Positions 50,903 to 59,314 of a stretch of DNA of 64,000 nucleotides are shown one piece after another. The notes under the pieces are model-generated. The model was given only the letters and a program-made list of their open reading frames with translations, was not told where the DNA came from and made no database searches. Source of the DNA: Streptomyces termitum (GTDB lineage: Bacteria > Actinomycetota > Actinomycetes > Streptomycetales > Streptomycetaceae); assembly GCF_014650175.1 (NCBI RefSeq), contig NZ_BMUL01000005.1, forward strand, positions 207,969 through 271,968, read 5' to 3'. The translations under genes and the position numbers were made by a program. Every line of letters starts with the position of its first letter. Position 1 is the stretch's first letter.

Positions 50903-51070
50903 ATGGCCCACACGGCACACCGGCCGACCCCCCGCCCCGCGGGACGTCGCCATCCCCTGGTCGCCACCGCCATGGTCCTCCCTCTCGCGGCCCTGCTCGT
51001 GGTCGTCTTCGGCGGCTGGGAAGCGGTGGTCACACAGGCGTCGTCCGTGGGCGTGATGCTGGGGCGCTGA
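50903..51070 (+). CDS. Small single-pass membrane protein
   Basis: A 55-residue protein with a basic N-terminus and one membrane helix (LVATAMVLPLAALLVVVFGG), no lipobox. CAGGAGAGG precedes the ATG. An open frame upstream overlaps the 5' hairpin and is not supported. Function unknown; the highly structured 5' end suggests regulated expression. Confidence 0.72.
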   Translation: MAHTAHRPTPRPAGRRHPLVATAMVLPLAALLVVVFGGWEAVVTQASSVGVMLGR

Positions 51071-51157
51071 GCGGCGCCCCGGGCCCGGGAGAGCGGCCCG
51101 GGCCGGACACATCGGCCGACAGCCCCGTGGGGACGGGGGTGCGGCGGACGACAGCGC

Positions 51158-51191
51158 AGGGGCCGGTCGGCCGGGGAGCCGACCGGCCCCT
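51158..51191 (+). terminator. Terminator
   Basis: AGGGGCCGGTCGG and its complement form a 13-bp perfect stem with an 8-nt loop after the small membrane-protein gene. Confidence 0.8.
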
Positions 51192-51420
51192 CCGCGTTCC
51201 CCGACTCCCCGTGCCCGACTCCCCGGGCCGCAGGCCCCGGCCCCGATCTCCCGCGCTCCGGGCCCGCGCCCCGGGTCTTGCGCTCCGGACTCTGAGCTTC
51301 CGTGCTCCGGGTCCTGTTCCCCGTTCTCCCGCGCCCCAGTCCCTGGGCCCGCGCCCCGGGCTCTGAGCTTCCGCGCCCCGCGCCCCAGGCCCCGGTCCCG
51401 GACCTCCGAGCCCCCGCGTA
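51192..51420. repeat. Low-complexity CCCCGG/CTCC-rich spacer
   Basis: No gene. Imperfect long-range direct repeats are present: GGGCCCGCGCCCCGGG at about 51260 and 51345, and CTCTGAGCTTCC at about 51290 and 51361, in a pyrimidine-skewed stretch. Confidence 0.6.
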
Positions 51421-51430
51421 CGCTCCCCGG

Positions 51431-52384
51431 ATGGACACCGCAGAGACCGGCCCCGACCCCGCGGGGGTTTCCGGGGCGCTCGCCCGGGCCGCCCGGACCG
51501 CCGTGCACGGCGGGGGAGCGTGCGGCTGCGCGCCGGGGACGGTCGGGCCGCTCGCGGACCGCGACGACGGCACCGTCGTCCGGCACGGCGGACTGGTCGC
51601 CAAGGCGCACGCCCCCGGCACCGCCCCCGGCCCGCACGCCGCCCGGCTCGCGCTCGCCGGCCACCCGGACCTGGCCGGGATCTTCCTGCCGCCGGTGCCG
51701 GGCGTCCGGCCGGAGCCGCTCGACGGCCGACCGGTGACGCTGTGGCCGTACGGGCCCCCGGTCGACCCGGAGGACCCCGGCGCCGCGCCCTGGGAGGAGG
51801 CGGCCCGGCTCCTCGCCCTGCTCCACCGCACCCCGCCGCCGGACGGGCCCGAGGGGCTGCCCGCCATGCGCGCGCCCGCGAAGGCCGCCCTGGCCGTCGA
51901 GCGGATGCGCCGCACCGCGCCCGGCCACCCCGCCGCCGGCACCGTCCTCGCGGCCTGGCGGACCGTCCCCCCGGACCCCGGCACGCGCGCGTACCTGTGC
52001 CACGGCGACTTCCATCTCGGTCAGCTGGTCCGGGACTTCCGGGGCTCCTGGCGGCTCATCGACATCGACGACGCGGGGGTCGGCGACCCCGCCTGGGACC
52101 TGGCCCGCCCGGCCGCCTGGTTCGCGGCCGGACTGCTGCCGCCGGAGGTCTGGGCGCGGTTCCTCGACGCCTACCGGGCGGCGGGCGGCCCGGCCGCCGG
52201 CGCGGACCCCTGGGAGCGGCTCGACCTGCCCGCGCGGGCCCTGACCGTGCAGACCGCCGCCCTCGCGCTGGCCAAGTCCACGGCGGAGCGCCGCGCCCTC
52301 GACGAGGTCGAGACCGTGATGATCGACACCTGCGCCAGGATCGCGGATTCCCGAACCGTCCCGGCCCCCGCCGCGTCCCCCTAA
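51431..52384 (+). CDS. Aminoglycoside-phosphotransferase-fold kinase
   Basis: A 317-residue APH-superfamily protein. The Brenner motif YLCHGDFHLGQLVRDF (catalytic Asp) and WRLIDIDDAGVGDPAWDLAR (metal-binding D) are intact; the ATP-binding N-lobe is short. These small-molecule kinases phosphorylate sugars, choline or antibiotics; no resistance role can be inferred in this core setting. TACGCT lies 6 nt before the ATG, a leaderless signature. Confidence 0.82.
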   Translation: MDTAETGPDPAGVSGALARAARTAVHGGGACGCAPGTVGPLADRDDGTVVRHGGLVAKAHAPGTAPGPHAARLALAGHPDLAGIFLPPVPGVRPEPLDGRPVTLWPYGPPVDPEDPGAAPWEEAARLLALLHRTPPPDGPEGLPAMRAPAKAALAVERMRRTAPGHPAAGTVLAAWRTVPPDPGTRAYLCHGDFHLGQLVRDFRGSWRLIDIDDAGVGDPAWDLARPAAWFAAGLLPPEVWARFLDAYRAAGGPAAGADPWERLDLPARALTVQTAALALAKSTAERRALDEVETVMIDTCARIADSRTVPAPAASP

Positions 52385-52431
52385 GGTGAAGCCAACGATT
52401 CGAACGGCAACGGCAGGGAGTTGAGCCGAGC

Positions 52432-52710
52432 ATGCAGTGTCCCAAGTGTCACGCGGCGATGCACACGTACAACCGCAACGGCGTCCAGATCGAACAGTGC
52501 AGCGGCTGCCGCGGCATCTTCCTGGACTACGGCGAGCTGGAGGCCCTGACCCGCCTGGAGTCCCAGTGGACCCAGCCGGCCCCGCCCCCGCCGCCGGCCG
52601 CCTACCCGGCCCAGCCCGCTCCGCCCGCCTGGGGCGCCCCGCACGGCGGCCACGGCCACGGCGGCCACTACGGCCGGCGCGGCTTCGGCCGGATGCTGTT
52701 CTCCTCCTGA
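52432..52710 (+). CDS. zf-TFIIB zinc-ribbon protein
   Basis: A 92-residue protein. The zf-TFIIB domain has MQCPKCHAAM and QCSGCRGIFLDYGELEAL, giving four Cys ligands, followed by a Pro/Ala-rich linker and a Gly/His-rich tail (GGHGHGGHYGRRGFGRM). The family is widespread and of unknown function. GGCAGGGAG lies upstream. It ends at a shared terminator. Confidence 0.88.
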   Translation: MQCPKCHAAMHTYNRNGVQIEQCSGCRGIFLDYGELEALTRLESQWTQPAPPPPPAAYPAQPAPPAWGAPHGGHGHGGHYGRRGFGRMLFSS

Positions 52711-52782
52711 GCCGTTCCCCCGCTCCCCGGCCCGTCCCGTCCTGTGCGGGCCGGGGAGCCCCGGCCGCCGTCCGGACACGAC

Positions 52783-52815
52783 GAAGCCCCGGCCGTGAAC
52801 TACGGCCGGGGCTTC
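52783..52815. terminator. Bidirectional terminator
   Basis: GAAGCCCCGGCCGT and its complement form a 14-bp perfect stem with a 5-nt loop, between the zinc-ribbon gene and the minus-strand tRNA cluster. Confidence 0.88.
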
Positions 52816-52824
52816 ATGATCCCG

Positions 52825-52896
52825 TGCGCGATACTGGGATTGAACCAGTGACCTCTTCCGTGTCAGGGAAGCGCTCTCCCGCTGAGCTAATCGCGC
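52825..52896 (-). tRNA. tRNA-Val(GAC)
   Basis: Full cloverleaf of 72 nt: acceptor GCGCGAT/ATCGCGC, D-arm TAGCTCAGCGGGA, anticodon loop CTGACAC with anticodon GAC, T-arm GGTTCAATCCC. CCA is not encoded. Confidence 0.95.
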
Positions 52897-52925
52897 GGGT
52901 CACACCCGAGGGTGCGGGTACTGCG

Positions 52926-52997
52926 TGCGCGATACTGGGATTGAACCAGTGACCTCTTCCGTGTCAGGGAAGCGCTCTCCCGCTGAGCTAATCGCGC
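52926..52997 (-). tRNA. tRNA-Val(GAC), second copy
   Basis: Identical in sequence to the copy at 52825-52896, including some flank, so a tandem duplication with a 101-bp period. Confidence 0.95.
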
Positions 52998-53031
52998 GGG
53001 GGATCCTAGGATCCAGGACCCGAAGGTCCAG

Positions 53032-53103
53032 TGGACGATACTGGGATTGAACCAGTGACCTCTTCCGTGTCAGGGAAGCGCTCTCCCGCTGAGCTAATCG
53101 TCC
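53032..53103 (-). tRNA. tRNA-Val(GAC), third copy
   Basis: Same body and anticodon GAC as the other two, but the acceptor stem is GGACGAT/ATCGTCC. The spacer to the second copy holds two GGATCC sites. Confidence 0.95.
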
Positions 53104-53107
53104 TTGG

Positions 53108-53178
53108 AGGTGGAGACGGGATTTGAACCCGTGTAGACGGCTTTGCAGGCCGTTGCCTCGCCTCTCGGCCACTCCACC
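53108..53178 (-). tRNA. tRNA-Cys(GCA)
   Basis: A 71-nt cloverleaf with acceptor GGTGGAG/CTCCACC, anticodon stem CGGCC around loop TGCAAAG-type sequence with anticodon GCA, and T-arm GGTTCAAATCC. It is 4 bp from the third tRNA-Val. Confidence 0.93.
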
Positions 53179-53217
53179 AGGAGTGTCACAGGGGGTTCGG
53201 GAAGATCCCCCCACTCG

Positions 53218-53290
53218 AGCGGACGACGAGATTCGAACTCGCGACCCTCACCTTGGCAAGGTGATGCTCTACCAACTGAGCCACGTCCGC
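53218..53290 (-). tRNA. tRNA-Gly(GCC)
   Basis: A 73-nt cloverleaf with acceptor GCGGACG/CGTCCGC, anticodon GCC in CACCTTGCCAAGGTG, and T-arm GAGTTCGAATCTC. It is the promoter-proximal gene of the Gly-Cys-Val-Val-Val cluster. Confidence 0.95.
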
Positions 53291-53645
53291 TTGTCGTTTC
53301 CGTTTCGCTTGCGCGTCCCGGCGACGTGTTGAACTTTAGCGGATTCCTCGGCCAGTACAAAAACGCGTTTCCGCAGCGTGCTGAGCCACCGCCCGATCCG
53401 GCCCCCGCGACGGCCCCCCGGGCGGGGTGGCGGACGGGGCCGGAGGGGCGCGCGGGACGTCCGGGGCGGCGCCCGCGCGGCCGCCCCGCCGCCGGTCACC
53501 GGCCGTGCCCGCCGCCCCGCCGCCCGTGCCCGCACCGGCCCCGCCCGCCCCCGCCGTCCGCCGCCGACCCGGGCCGCGTCCGCGAACTCCCGCCGGGCAC
53601 CGCGGCCCGCGCCCTCCGGGCGCACGGCGGGACTTTCCGGGCACG
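53291..53645. other. Intergenic region between tRNA cluster and pabB-like gene
   Basis: No gene seen. The left part must hold the tRNA promoter on the minus strand; the rest is very GC-rich low-complexity sequence with open frames in nearly all phases. Confidence 0.5.
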
Positions 53646-53660
53646 ACCTAGACTCGATCC

Positions 53661-54728
53661 GTGTACGACCTAGCTCCCCTGGCCCGCTTCGGCGGCCTCG
53701 TCGCGACCGATCTCCGGGACGTCACCCACGACCCGGAGGCCCTGGACTCCGCAGGCTTCTGGGCCGTCTGCGCCGACTTCGAGGGCCGGCTCACCTGCGC
53801 CCGCTTCGGAGACGTCCGCAGGGACCCCGTGCCCGCCGCCGCACCCGGCGCGTGGGCCGGACCCCGTCCCGGCGACTGGACGTCGTCCCTCGACCGCGCC
53901 GCGTACACCGCGGGCGTGCGCCGGATCCGCGAGCACATCGCGCGCGGCGAGGTCTACCAGGCGAACCTCTGCCGGGTGCTGAGCGCGCCGCTGCCCGACC
54001 CGGCCCGCGCCGACGTCGACGCCCTCACCGCGCTGCTCGCCGCGGGCAACCCCGCCCCCTACGCGGGCACGATCCGGCTGCCCGCGCACGGCGTGGAGAT
54101 CGCCACCGCCTCGCCCGAGCTGTACCTGCGCCGGGAGGGCGCCCTGGTCTCCTCGGGTCCCATCAAGGGCACCGGCCGCACCGCCGCCGACCTGCTGCCC
54201 AAGGATCACGCCGAGAACGTGATGATCGTGGACCTGGTCCGCAACGACCTCGGCCGCGTCTGCGCGACCGGCTCCGTCACCGTCCCCGCCCTGTGCGAGG
54301 TCGAGGAGCACCCCGGTCTCGTCCACCTCGTCTCCACCGTCGGCGGCGTGCTGCGCGAGGACGCGGGCTGGCCCGAACTGCTGGCCGCCACCTTCCCGCC
54401 CGGCTCCGTCACCGGCGCCCCGAAATCCAGCGCCCTGAGGATCATCGATTCCCTGGAGACCGCGCCCCGCGGCCCGTACTGCGGCGGCGTGGGCTGGGTG
54501 GACGCCGACACCGGCCGCGCCGAGCTGGCCGTCGGCATACGCACCTTCTGGATCGACCGCCCGCAGGAGGTGCTGCGCTTCGGCACCGGCGCCGGGATCA
54601 CCTGGGGCTCCGACCCCGAGCGGGAGTGGGAGGAGACCGAGCTGAAGGCCGCCCGGCTGGTCGCGATAGCGTCGGGCGCCTACGAGTCAGGCGCCTCTGA
54701 GGCGAGCGGAAAGGCCATCTCTCGATGA
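53661..54728 (+). CDS. Chorismate-binding enzyme (aminodeoxychorismate synthase I-like)
   Basis: A 355-residue anthranilate/para-aminobenzoate synthase component I-type protein. The chorismate-binding core shows GEVYQANLCRVLSAPL, TASPELYLRREGALV, SGPIKGTGRTAADLL, NVMIVDLVRNDLGRVC, PGLVHLVSTVGGVL and FPPGSVTGAPKSSALRII. It lacks the long N-terminal regulatory half of TrpE. With a PabC-like gene overlapping by ATGA it most likely makes 4-amino-4-deoxychorismate for folate or secondary metabolism. The start is GTG, with TAGACT 6 nt upstream. Confidence 0.83.
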   Translation: MYDLAPLARFGGLVATDLRDVTHDPEALDSAGFWAVCADFEGRLTCARFGDVRRDPVPAAAPGAWAGPRPGDWTSSLDRAAYTAGVRRIREHIARGEVYQANLCRVLSAPLPDPARADVDALTALLAAGNPAPYAGTIRLPAHGVEIATASPELYLRREGALVSSGPIKGTGRTAADLLPKDHAENVMIVDLVRNDLGRVCATGSVTVPALCEVEEHPGLVHLVSTVGGVLREDAGWPELLAATFPPGSVTGAPKSSALRIIDSLETAPRGPYCGGVGWVDADTGRAELAVGIRTFWIDRPQEVLRFGTGAGITWGSDPEREWEETELKAARLVAIASGAYESGASEASGKAISR

Positions 54729-55555
54729 AACTCTGGGTCAACGGCGGGCTGCACGACGAGAAGGCCGCCCGGGTCTCGGTCCTGGACCACGGACTGACCG
54801 TCGGCGACGGCATCTTCGAGACGGTCAGGGCCGAGCGCGGCGAAACGTTCGCCCTCACCCTCCACCTGGAGCGCCTCACCCGCTCCGCGCGCGGCCTCGG
54901 CCTGCCCGACCCCGACCTCGACGAGGTCCGCCGGGCCTGCGCCGCCGTCCTGGAGGCCAACCCGGTGGAGCTGGGCCGGCTCCGCATCACCTACACCGGC
55001 GGCCTCTCCCCGCTCGGCTCGGAGCGCGGCGACACCGGCACCAGCCTGGTCGTCGCCGTCGGCCCCACGGCCCGCCGCCCCGACACCACCAAGGCGATCA
55101 CCGTCCCCTGGACCCGCAACGAGCGCGGCGCCCTCACCGGACTCAAGACCACCTCGTACGCCGAGAACGTCGTCGCCCTCGCACGCGCGAAGGAGGCCGG
55201 CGCCTCCGAGGCCCTCTTCGGCAACACCGTCGGCCGGCTCTGCGAGGGCACCGGCTCCAACGTCTTCGTCGTGCTCGACGGCCGCCTCCACACCCCGCCC
55301 GTCTCCTCCGGCTGCCTCGCGGGCATCACGCGCGCGCTGGCCGTGGAGTGGACCGGTGCCGAGGAGACCGACCTCCCGCTGGACGTCCTGGAGACCGCCG
55401 AGGAGATCTTCCTCACCTCCACCCTGCGGGACGTCCAGGCCGTGCACACGGTGGACGGGCGGGCGCTCTCCGCCGAGCCGGGCCCGGTCACCGTCAAGGC
55501 CATGCGGGTCTTCGAGGAGCGGGCCGCCGCCGACCGGGACCCGAAGCTCGGATAA
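54725..55555 (+). CDS. pabC: Aminodeoxychorismate lyase-like class IV aminotransferase
   Basis: A 276-residue fold-type-IV PLP enzyme expected to convert 4-amino-4-deoxychorismate to p-aminobenzoate and pyruvate. VSVLDHGLTVGDGIFETVR is the usual opening, the Schiff-base lysine is in TGLKTTSYAENVVAL, and GTGSNVFVVLDG with EIFLTSTLRDVQAV close the active site. Branched-chain or D-amino acid transaminases share the fold, but the coupling to a PabB-like gene supports PabC. Confidence 0.82.
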   Translation: MKLWVNGGLHDEKAARVSVLDHGLTVGDGIFETVRAERGETFALTLHLERLTRSARGLGLPDPDLDEVRRACAAVLEANPVELGRLRITYTGGLSPLGSERGDTGTSLVVAVGPTARRPDTTKAITVPWTRNERGALTGLKTTSYAENVVALARAKEAGASEALFGNTVGRLCEGTGSNVFVVLDGRLHTPPVSSGCLAGITRALAVEWTGAEETDLPLDVLETAEEIFLTSTLRDVQAVHTVDGRALSAEPGPVTVKAMRVFEERAAADRDPKLG

Positions 55556-55597
55556 ATCCGGATGACGGGGGCCTCCCGAATGGGTAGAACACCCCTG

Positions 55598-56437
55598 ATG
55601 ACCACCACACTGCGGCCGTCCGAGCCGCTCCAGCACACCGCCGACGGCGGCCGTTCGCGCACCTACGACATCTGCGTGAACAGCCGCCGCGTCGGTTCCG
55701 TCCGCCTCCTGACCGACCCCGGCTTCGGAGCCACCTCGGGGCTGATCGAGGACCTCCGGGTCGACGAGCCCGACCGGCGCCGGGGCCGGGCCACGGTGGC
55801 GGTGCTCGCCGCGGAGGAGGTGCTGCGCGGCTGGGGCTGCTCGGACGTGAAGATATCCGTGCCCGCCGCTGCGGGGGCCGCGCTCGCGCTGGCCCGCGCG
55901 CTCGGCTACACCGAGCGCAGCCGGAACATGATCAAGGAACTCCCGGACGCGCCGCCCGCCCCGCCCGCCGGCGCCGAGGTCCGTCCCATGACGGAGGAGG
56001 AGTACGCCGTCTGGGAGCCGGCCGCGCGGGACGGCTTCGCCCGCGAGTGGATGGCCCGGGGCGTCTCCGAGGAGCAGGCCCGCGCCAAGGCCGAGGCCAG
56101 CCACCGCGAGCTGCTGCCGCGGGGACTGGCCACCCCCGGCACGGCGATCAGCGTCGTCGCCGTCGGCGGCCGGGTCGCCGGCCACGTCTGGACCGGGGTG
56201 CGCGAGCTGGACCCGGGGGTCACCGCCGGGTACGTGTACGACATCGAGGTCGACCGGGAGCAGCGCGGCCGGGGCCACGGCCGCGCGCTGATGCTGCTGG
56301 CCGAGCGGACGGTGCGGGAGGCCGGGGAGGCCCTGATCGGACTGCACGTCTTCGCGGACAACACCCCGGCGGTCCGCCTGTACGAGTCCCTCGGCTACCG
56401 GGTCACGTACGTCAACAGCTCCAAGCGGCTGCTCTGA
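55598..56437 (+). CDS. Tandem GNAT acetyltransferase
   Basis: A 279-residue protein with two GNAT folds. The first (to about residue 125) has LIEDLRVDEPDRRRGRATVA; the second has GYVYDIEVDREQRGRGHGRA and GLHVFADNTPAVRLYESLGY, a complete acetyl-CoA site. The first copy has a weaker loop and may be structural, as in mycothiol-synthase-like double GNATs. The ATG follows TAGAAC by 7 nt; an ATG 12 codons earlier is possible. The acceptor is unknown. Confidence 0.83.
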   Translation: MTTTLRPSEPLQHTADGGRSRTYDICVNSRRVGSVRLLTDPGFGATSGLIEDLRVDEPDRRRGRATVAVLAAEEVLRGWGCSDVKISVPAAAGAALALARALGYTERSRNMIKELPDAPPAPPAGAEVRPMTEEEYAVWEPAARDGFAREWMARGVSEEQARAKAEASHRELLPRGLATPGTAISVVAVGGRVAGHVWTGVRELDPGVTAGYVYDIEVDREQRGRGHGRALMLLAERTVREAGEALIGLHVFADNTPAVRLYESLGYRVTYVNSSKRLL

Positions 56438-56471
56438 CGCCCGGATCCGGGGGCTGAGGGGAGCGGGGGCG

Positions 56472-56984
56472 TCAGCCCGCCAGGAGGCGGTCGGCGATCT
56501 CCTCGATCCGGGCCCGCAGCCCCTCCTGGCTCTTGCCGCCGTCCAGCCGCTCCCCGCCGATCACGTAGGTCGGGGTGCCGGTGACCTTGAGGGCCTGGCC
56601 CTCGGCCTGGTCGGCGTCGACGACGAGCAGGTGCCGGCCGTCGATCAGCGCCGTGTCGAACTCCTCGGCGTCCAGGCCGAGTCCGGCCGCCACCTCCAGG
56701 AGCACCGGCTCGCCGCGCTCGGCCAGCTCGGCGGTCCGGGCCAGCAGGGCTTCCGCGTACTCCCGGCCCCGGCCCTGGTCGACGGCCTCCTCGGCGGCCT
56801 GGGCGGCGGCGTAGGCATGCTTGTTCTTGGCCAGCGGGAAGTGGCGCAGCCGGACGTCGATCCGGTCGCCGTACTTCTCGCGCAGCGCGTGGAGGTCGTC
56901 GAGGGCCTGGAAGCAGTCCGGGCACTGGAGGTCGAACCACGCCTCCAGGACGACCGGGGAGGGTGCGGTGGTGATGTCGCTCAT
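56472..56984 (-). CDS. DsbA-like thioredoxin-fold protein
   Basis: A 170-residue cytoplasmic DsbA-family protein. The redox motif CPDC lies in WFDLQCPDCFQALDD, and the cis-proline is in VTGTPTYVIGGERL. No signal peptide is seen, which fits the DsbA/FrnE-like oxidoreductases of actinobacteria. The ATG reading MSDITTAPSPVV was chosen; the frame is open upstream but lacks support. Confidence 0.83.
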   Translation of the reverse strand: MSDITTAPSPVVLEAWFDLQCPDCFQALDDLHALREKYGDRIDVRLRHFPLAKNKHAYAAAQAAEEAVDQGRGREYAEALLARTAELAERGEPVLLEVAAGLGLDAEEFDTALIDGRHLLVVDADQAEGQALKVTGTPTYVIGGERLDGGKSQEGLRARIEEIADRLLAG

Positions 56985-57165
56985 GACCGCCAGTCTTCCA
57001 GCCGCCCGGCCCGCCGGTGCCATCGGCACCGCACCGGCACCTGAGGAGGAGATCGCGTCCGGGACGACCCGGAGATCTCCCTGAGACCGGTCCGGCGGCA
57101 TGGCCCCCAGCCACCGGTGGGGTGCAGGATGGAAGGGACGTGATGGCCAGGACCTGGAGGATCGC

Positions 57166-57600
57166 ATGCTCGCCGAGACCATTTTCTCCGCGGTGGCCGC
57201 GGCGGGCCTGGGCATCGCCGCGATCACGGCCTACCGGAAGAAGTACCGCTCCGCCGCCCGGATCGCCGCCTACGCCCTGGTGCCGCTGGGCCTGGTGATG
57301 ACCGGTGCGGTGCGGTGGGCCTTCGACACCGCCTTCAGCCCGGTCGCCTGGGCCGGCTTCGGAGCGCTCGGCGCCGCCTGGCTGCTCCTCGCGGCGACGC
57401 GGGGCGCCGAGCGGCGGGCCGGCCGGAAGGCGGCCGGGGGCGGGGCGGAGCCCGCCGCGGTCGCGCCCGGCGCCTCGGCCCCGGCCGGGAAGGCCCTCGG
57501 CGGCCGGGCTCCGCGCGCGGCGACCGGCGGGGGAGCGGCGGCCGGCGCGTCGGAGGACTTCAGCGACATCGAGGCGATTCTGAAGAAGCACGGAATCTGA
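57166..57600 (+). CDS. Small membrane protein
   Basis: A 144-residue protein with three N-terminal hydrophobic segments (IFSAVAAAGLGIAAITAY, AAYALVPLGLVMTGAVRW, WAGFGALGAAWLLLAAT) and an Ala/Gly-rich cytoplasmic tail ending FSDIEAILKKHGI, a short conserved-looking amphipathic helix. CTGGAGG precedes the ATG. Cellular function unknown; similar Streptomyces proteins are called hypothetical membrane proteins. Confidence 0.75.
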   Translation: MLAETIFSAVAAAGLGIAAITAYRKKYRSAARIAAYALVPLGLVMTGAVRWAFDTAFSPVAWAGFGALGAAWLLLAATRGAERRAGRKAAGGGAEPAAVAPGASAPAGKALGGRAPRAATGGGAAAGASEDFSDIEAILKKHGI

Positions 57601-57712
57601 CCGCTTCTGGCCGTTGTCTGCCGGGCCGCGACCGGGCGGTGTTCCCAAGATCCACGGGAAGGGGTGAACTCCCCCGGGGGAGAGGCTCTTTCGGCGATTC
57701 CGAGGGGTCGCC

Positions 57713-57925
57713 GTGCGCGATCATCCCCCCGAGATGCTGGATACCTCGCGGGAACCCGCCCCCGCCTCCGCCGATTCCCTCCCCGCCGACACCCCGGCCG
57801 ACCTCCCGGCCGACGAGCCGCGGGGCTGTCTCTACGCACTGTCGCAGCCACCGCTGATGATCTTCCTGACGGTGATCGGGCTGCTGTTCCTGCTGGCCGC
57901 CCTGCACGACCTCTACCTCCTGTGA
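57713..57925 (+). CDS. Small C-terminal-anchored membrane protein
   Basis: A 70-residue protein with a Pro/Ala/Asp-rich soluble head and one membrane helix near the end (LMIFLTVIGLLFLLAALHD). GAGGGG lies before the GTG. It could be co-transcribed with the preceding membrane protein. Function unknown. Confidence 0.68.
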   Translation: MRDHPPEMLDTSREPAPASADSLPADTPADLPADEPRGCLYALSQPPLMIFLTVIGLLFLLAALHDLYLL

Positions 57926-57963
57926 CGCCGCCCCGGACCGGGACGCCCCGCCGGAGCGGCCGG

Positions 57964-58521
57964 TCAGCCGGCGGCTTCCTTGCGGCGCGCCCGGTAGGCG
58001 GCCACGTGCAGGCGGTTGCCGCAGGTGCGGCTGTCGCAGTAGCGCCGGGAGCGGTTGCGGGAGAGGTCGACGAAGGCCCGGCCGCAGTCCGGCGCCTCGC
58101 AGCGCCGCAGCCGCTCGCGCTCGCCCGCGACCACGATGAAGGCGAGCGCCATCCCGCAGTCGGCCGCCAGGTGGTCGGCGACGGAGGCGCCCGGCGCGAA
58201 GTAGTGCACGTGCCAGTCGTAGCCGTCGTGGTCGGTGAGCTGCGGGGTGGTGCCCGCGGCGGCCACCAGCTGGTTGATCAGGGGGGCCGCTATCCGGGCC
58301 TCCGGGGCGGAGAAGACCGCGGCGAAGCGCTCGCGCACCTCCCGCACGGCCCGCAGGTCCTCGGCGCCCAGGCCGCTCACGCCGCTGATCCGGTGCGCCC
58401 GGACGAAGACGCGCAGGGCGTCCAGGTCCGCGAGCGTGTCCTCGCGGTCGCCCTGTGCGGCGGTGTTCATCAGATCGACGACGGTGTCGAGGGCGATCCG
58501 GGTGTCATGGGGGATGAGCAC
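57964..58521 (-). CDS. CGNR zinc-finger regulator
   Basis: A 185-residue protein with an N-terminal ABATE-type domain (DTVVDLMNTAA through FAPGAS) and a C-terminal CGNR zinc finger: RRCEAPDCGRAFVD, then RYCDSRTCGNRLHVAAYRA, which gives the four cysteines and the CGNR tetrad. It is thought to bind DNA and react to stress or ligands. A GTG start with GGGAGCG upstream is used. It lies alone between two opposite genes. Confidence 0.88.
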   Translation of the reverse strand: MLIPHDTRIALDTVVDLMNTAAQGDREDTLADLDALRVFVRAHRISGVSGLGAEDLRAVREVRERFAAVFSAPEARIAAPLINQLVAAAGTTPQLTDHDGYDWHVHYFAPGASVADHLAADCGMALAFIVVAGERERLRRCEAPDCGRAFVDLSRNRSRRYCDSRTCGNRLHVAAYRARRKEAAG

Positions 58522-58711
58522 GCTTCGCTCCCTGGCCGGCCGCGGGCGGGCGCCCGCGGATTGGCGACGACTCTAGCGCGCCCCGGAAAAGCGCGGCGGC
58601 GCCCCGCACCGCGCCGGCTGCGCGGTGGGAGCGCCGGAGGTCGTGCCGTGTGGCCGTCCGCGCGGCGCCGTCGCCCCGAGTCGGACGGCGCCGTGCGGTC
58701 GATGGCCTGGC

Positions 58712-59125
58712 TCAGCTGTCCGCCAGGATGTGGGAGAGCTCCGTATCGAGGTCGAAGTGCCGGTGCTCGGTGCCCGGTGGCACCGCGGCGTCGGTCCGCT
58801 TGAGGAACGACTCCAGGGCCCTCGCCGGGGCCTCGAGCAGGGCTTCTCCCTCGGGAGAGCTCAATGCGATGCAGACGACTCCCTGACCGTGACTACGGGA
58901 CGGCCAGACCCGGACGTCGCCCGTGCCGGTGGGCCGGTGCAGCCCCTCGGCGAGAAGGTCGCGGGCGAAGACCCACTCGACCGTCTCCTCGGCTCCGGTG
59001 TGGAAGGTGGCGTGCACGGCGTACGGATCCGCCGTGTCATACCGCAGGCCCGCGGGTACAGGCAGTGAGGACTCGCTCGACACAACGAGGCGCAGGTGCA
59101 GCTCGCAGCTCACCACGGTGTTCAT
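58712..59125 (-). CDS. ssgB: Sporulation cell-division protein SsgB
   Basis: A 137-residue SALP-family protein matching SsgB almost residue for residue: SCELHLRLVVSSESSLPVPA, RYDTADPYAVHATFHTG, RPTGTGDVRVWPSRS and the DLDTELSHIL end. SsgB binds and positions FtsZ at future septa in aerial hyphae, with SsgA, and is needed for spore formation. It is strictly conserved in sporulating actinomycetes, so its presence points to a mycelial sporulating organism. The ATG has only a weak GAAAGG region upstream; developmental promoters are expected in the 190-bp spacer to the divergent gene. Confidence 0.96.
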   Translation of the reverse strand: MNTVVSCELHLRLVVSSESSLPVPAGLRYDTADPYAVHATFHTGAEETVEWVFARDLLAEGLHRPTGTGDVRVWPSRSHGQGVVCIALSSPEGEALLEAPARALESFLKRTDAAVPPGTEHRHFDLDTELSHILADS

Positions 59126-59314
59126 AAGCGCCAGGGCCTTTCGCTCAGTGTGCGCTCGGGGATTCGCACGTCGGCGAAATCGACATGCCACCTACGGTGC
59201 CGTTGTAAACCCCTCTGTCTGTTTTGTGAGGGTTCCGGTACCCCGGGTGGCGGAGCGTGACATGCGGTAATGCGGCCATTCCAGTGAGGCTGGTGAGTCG
59301 GGTAGGTTGGCTCC

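Noticed and set aside
53218..53290. tRNA-Gly as an attachment site for an integrated element
   Set aside because: No integrase and no repeated tRNA 3' end was seen in the flanks.
57664..58803. A 379-residue plus-strand frame covering the CGNR gene
   Set aside because: It is antisense to the CGNR gene, whose zinc-finger motif and codon pattern are unmistakable.
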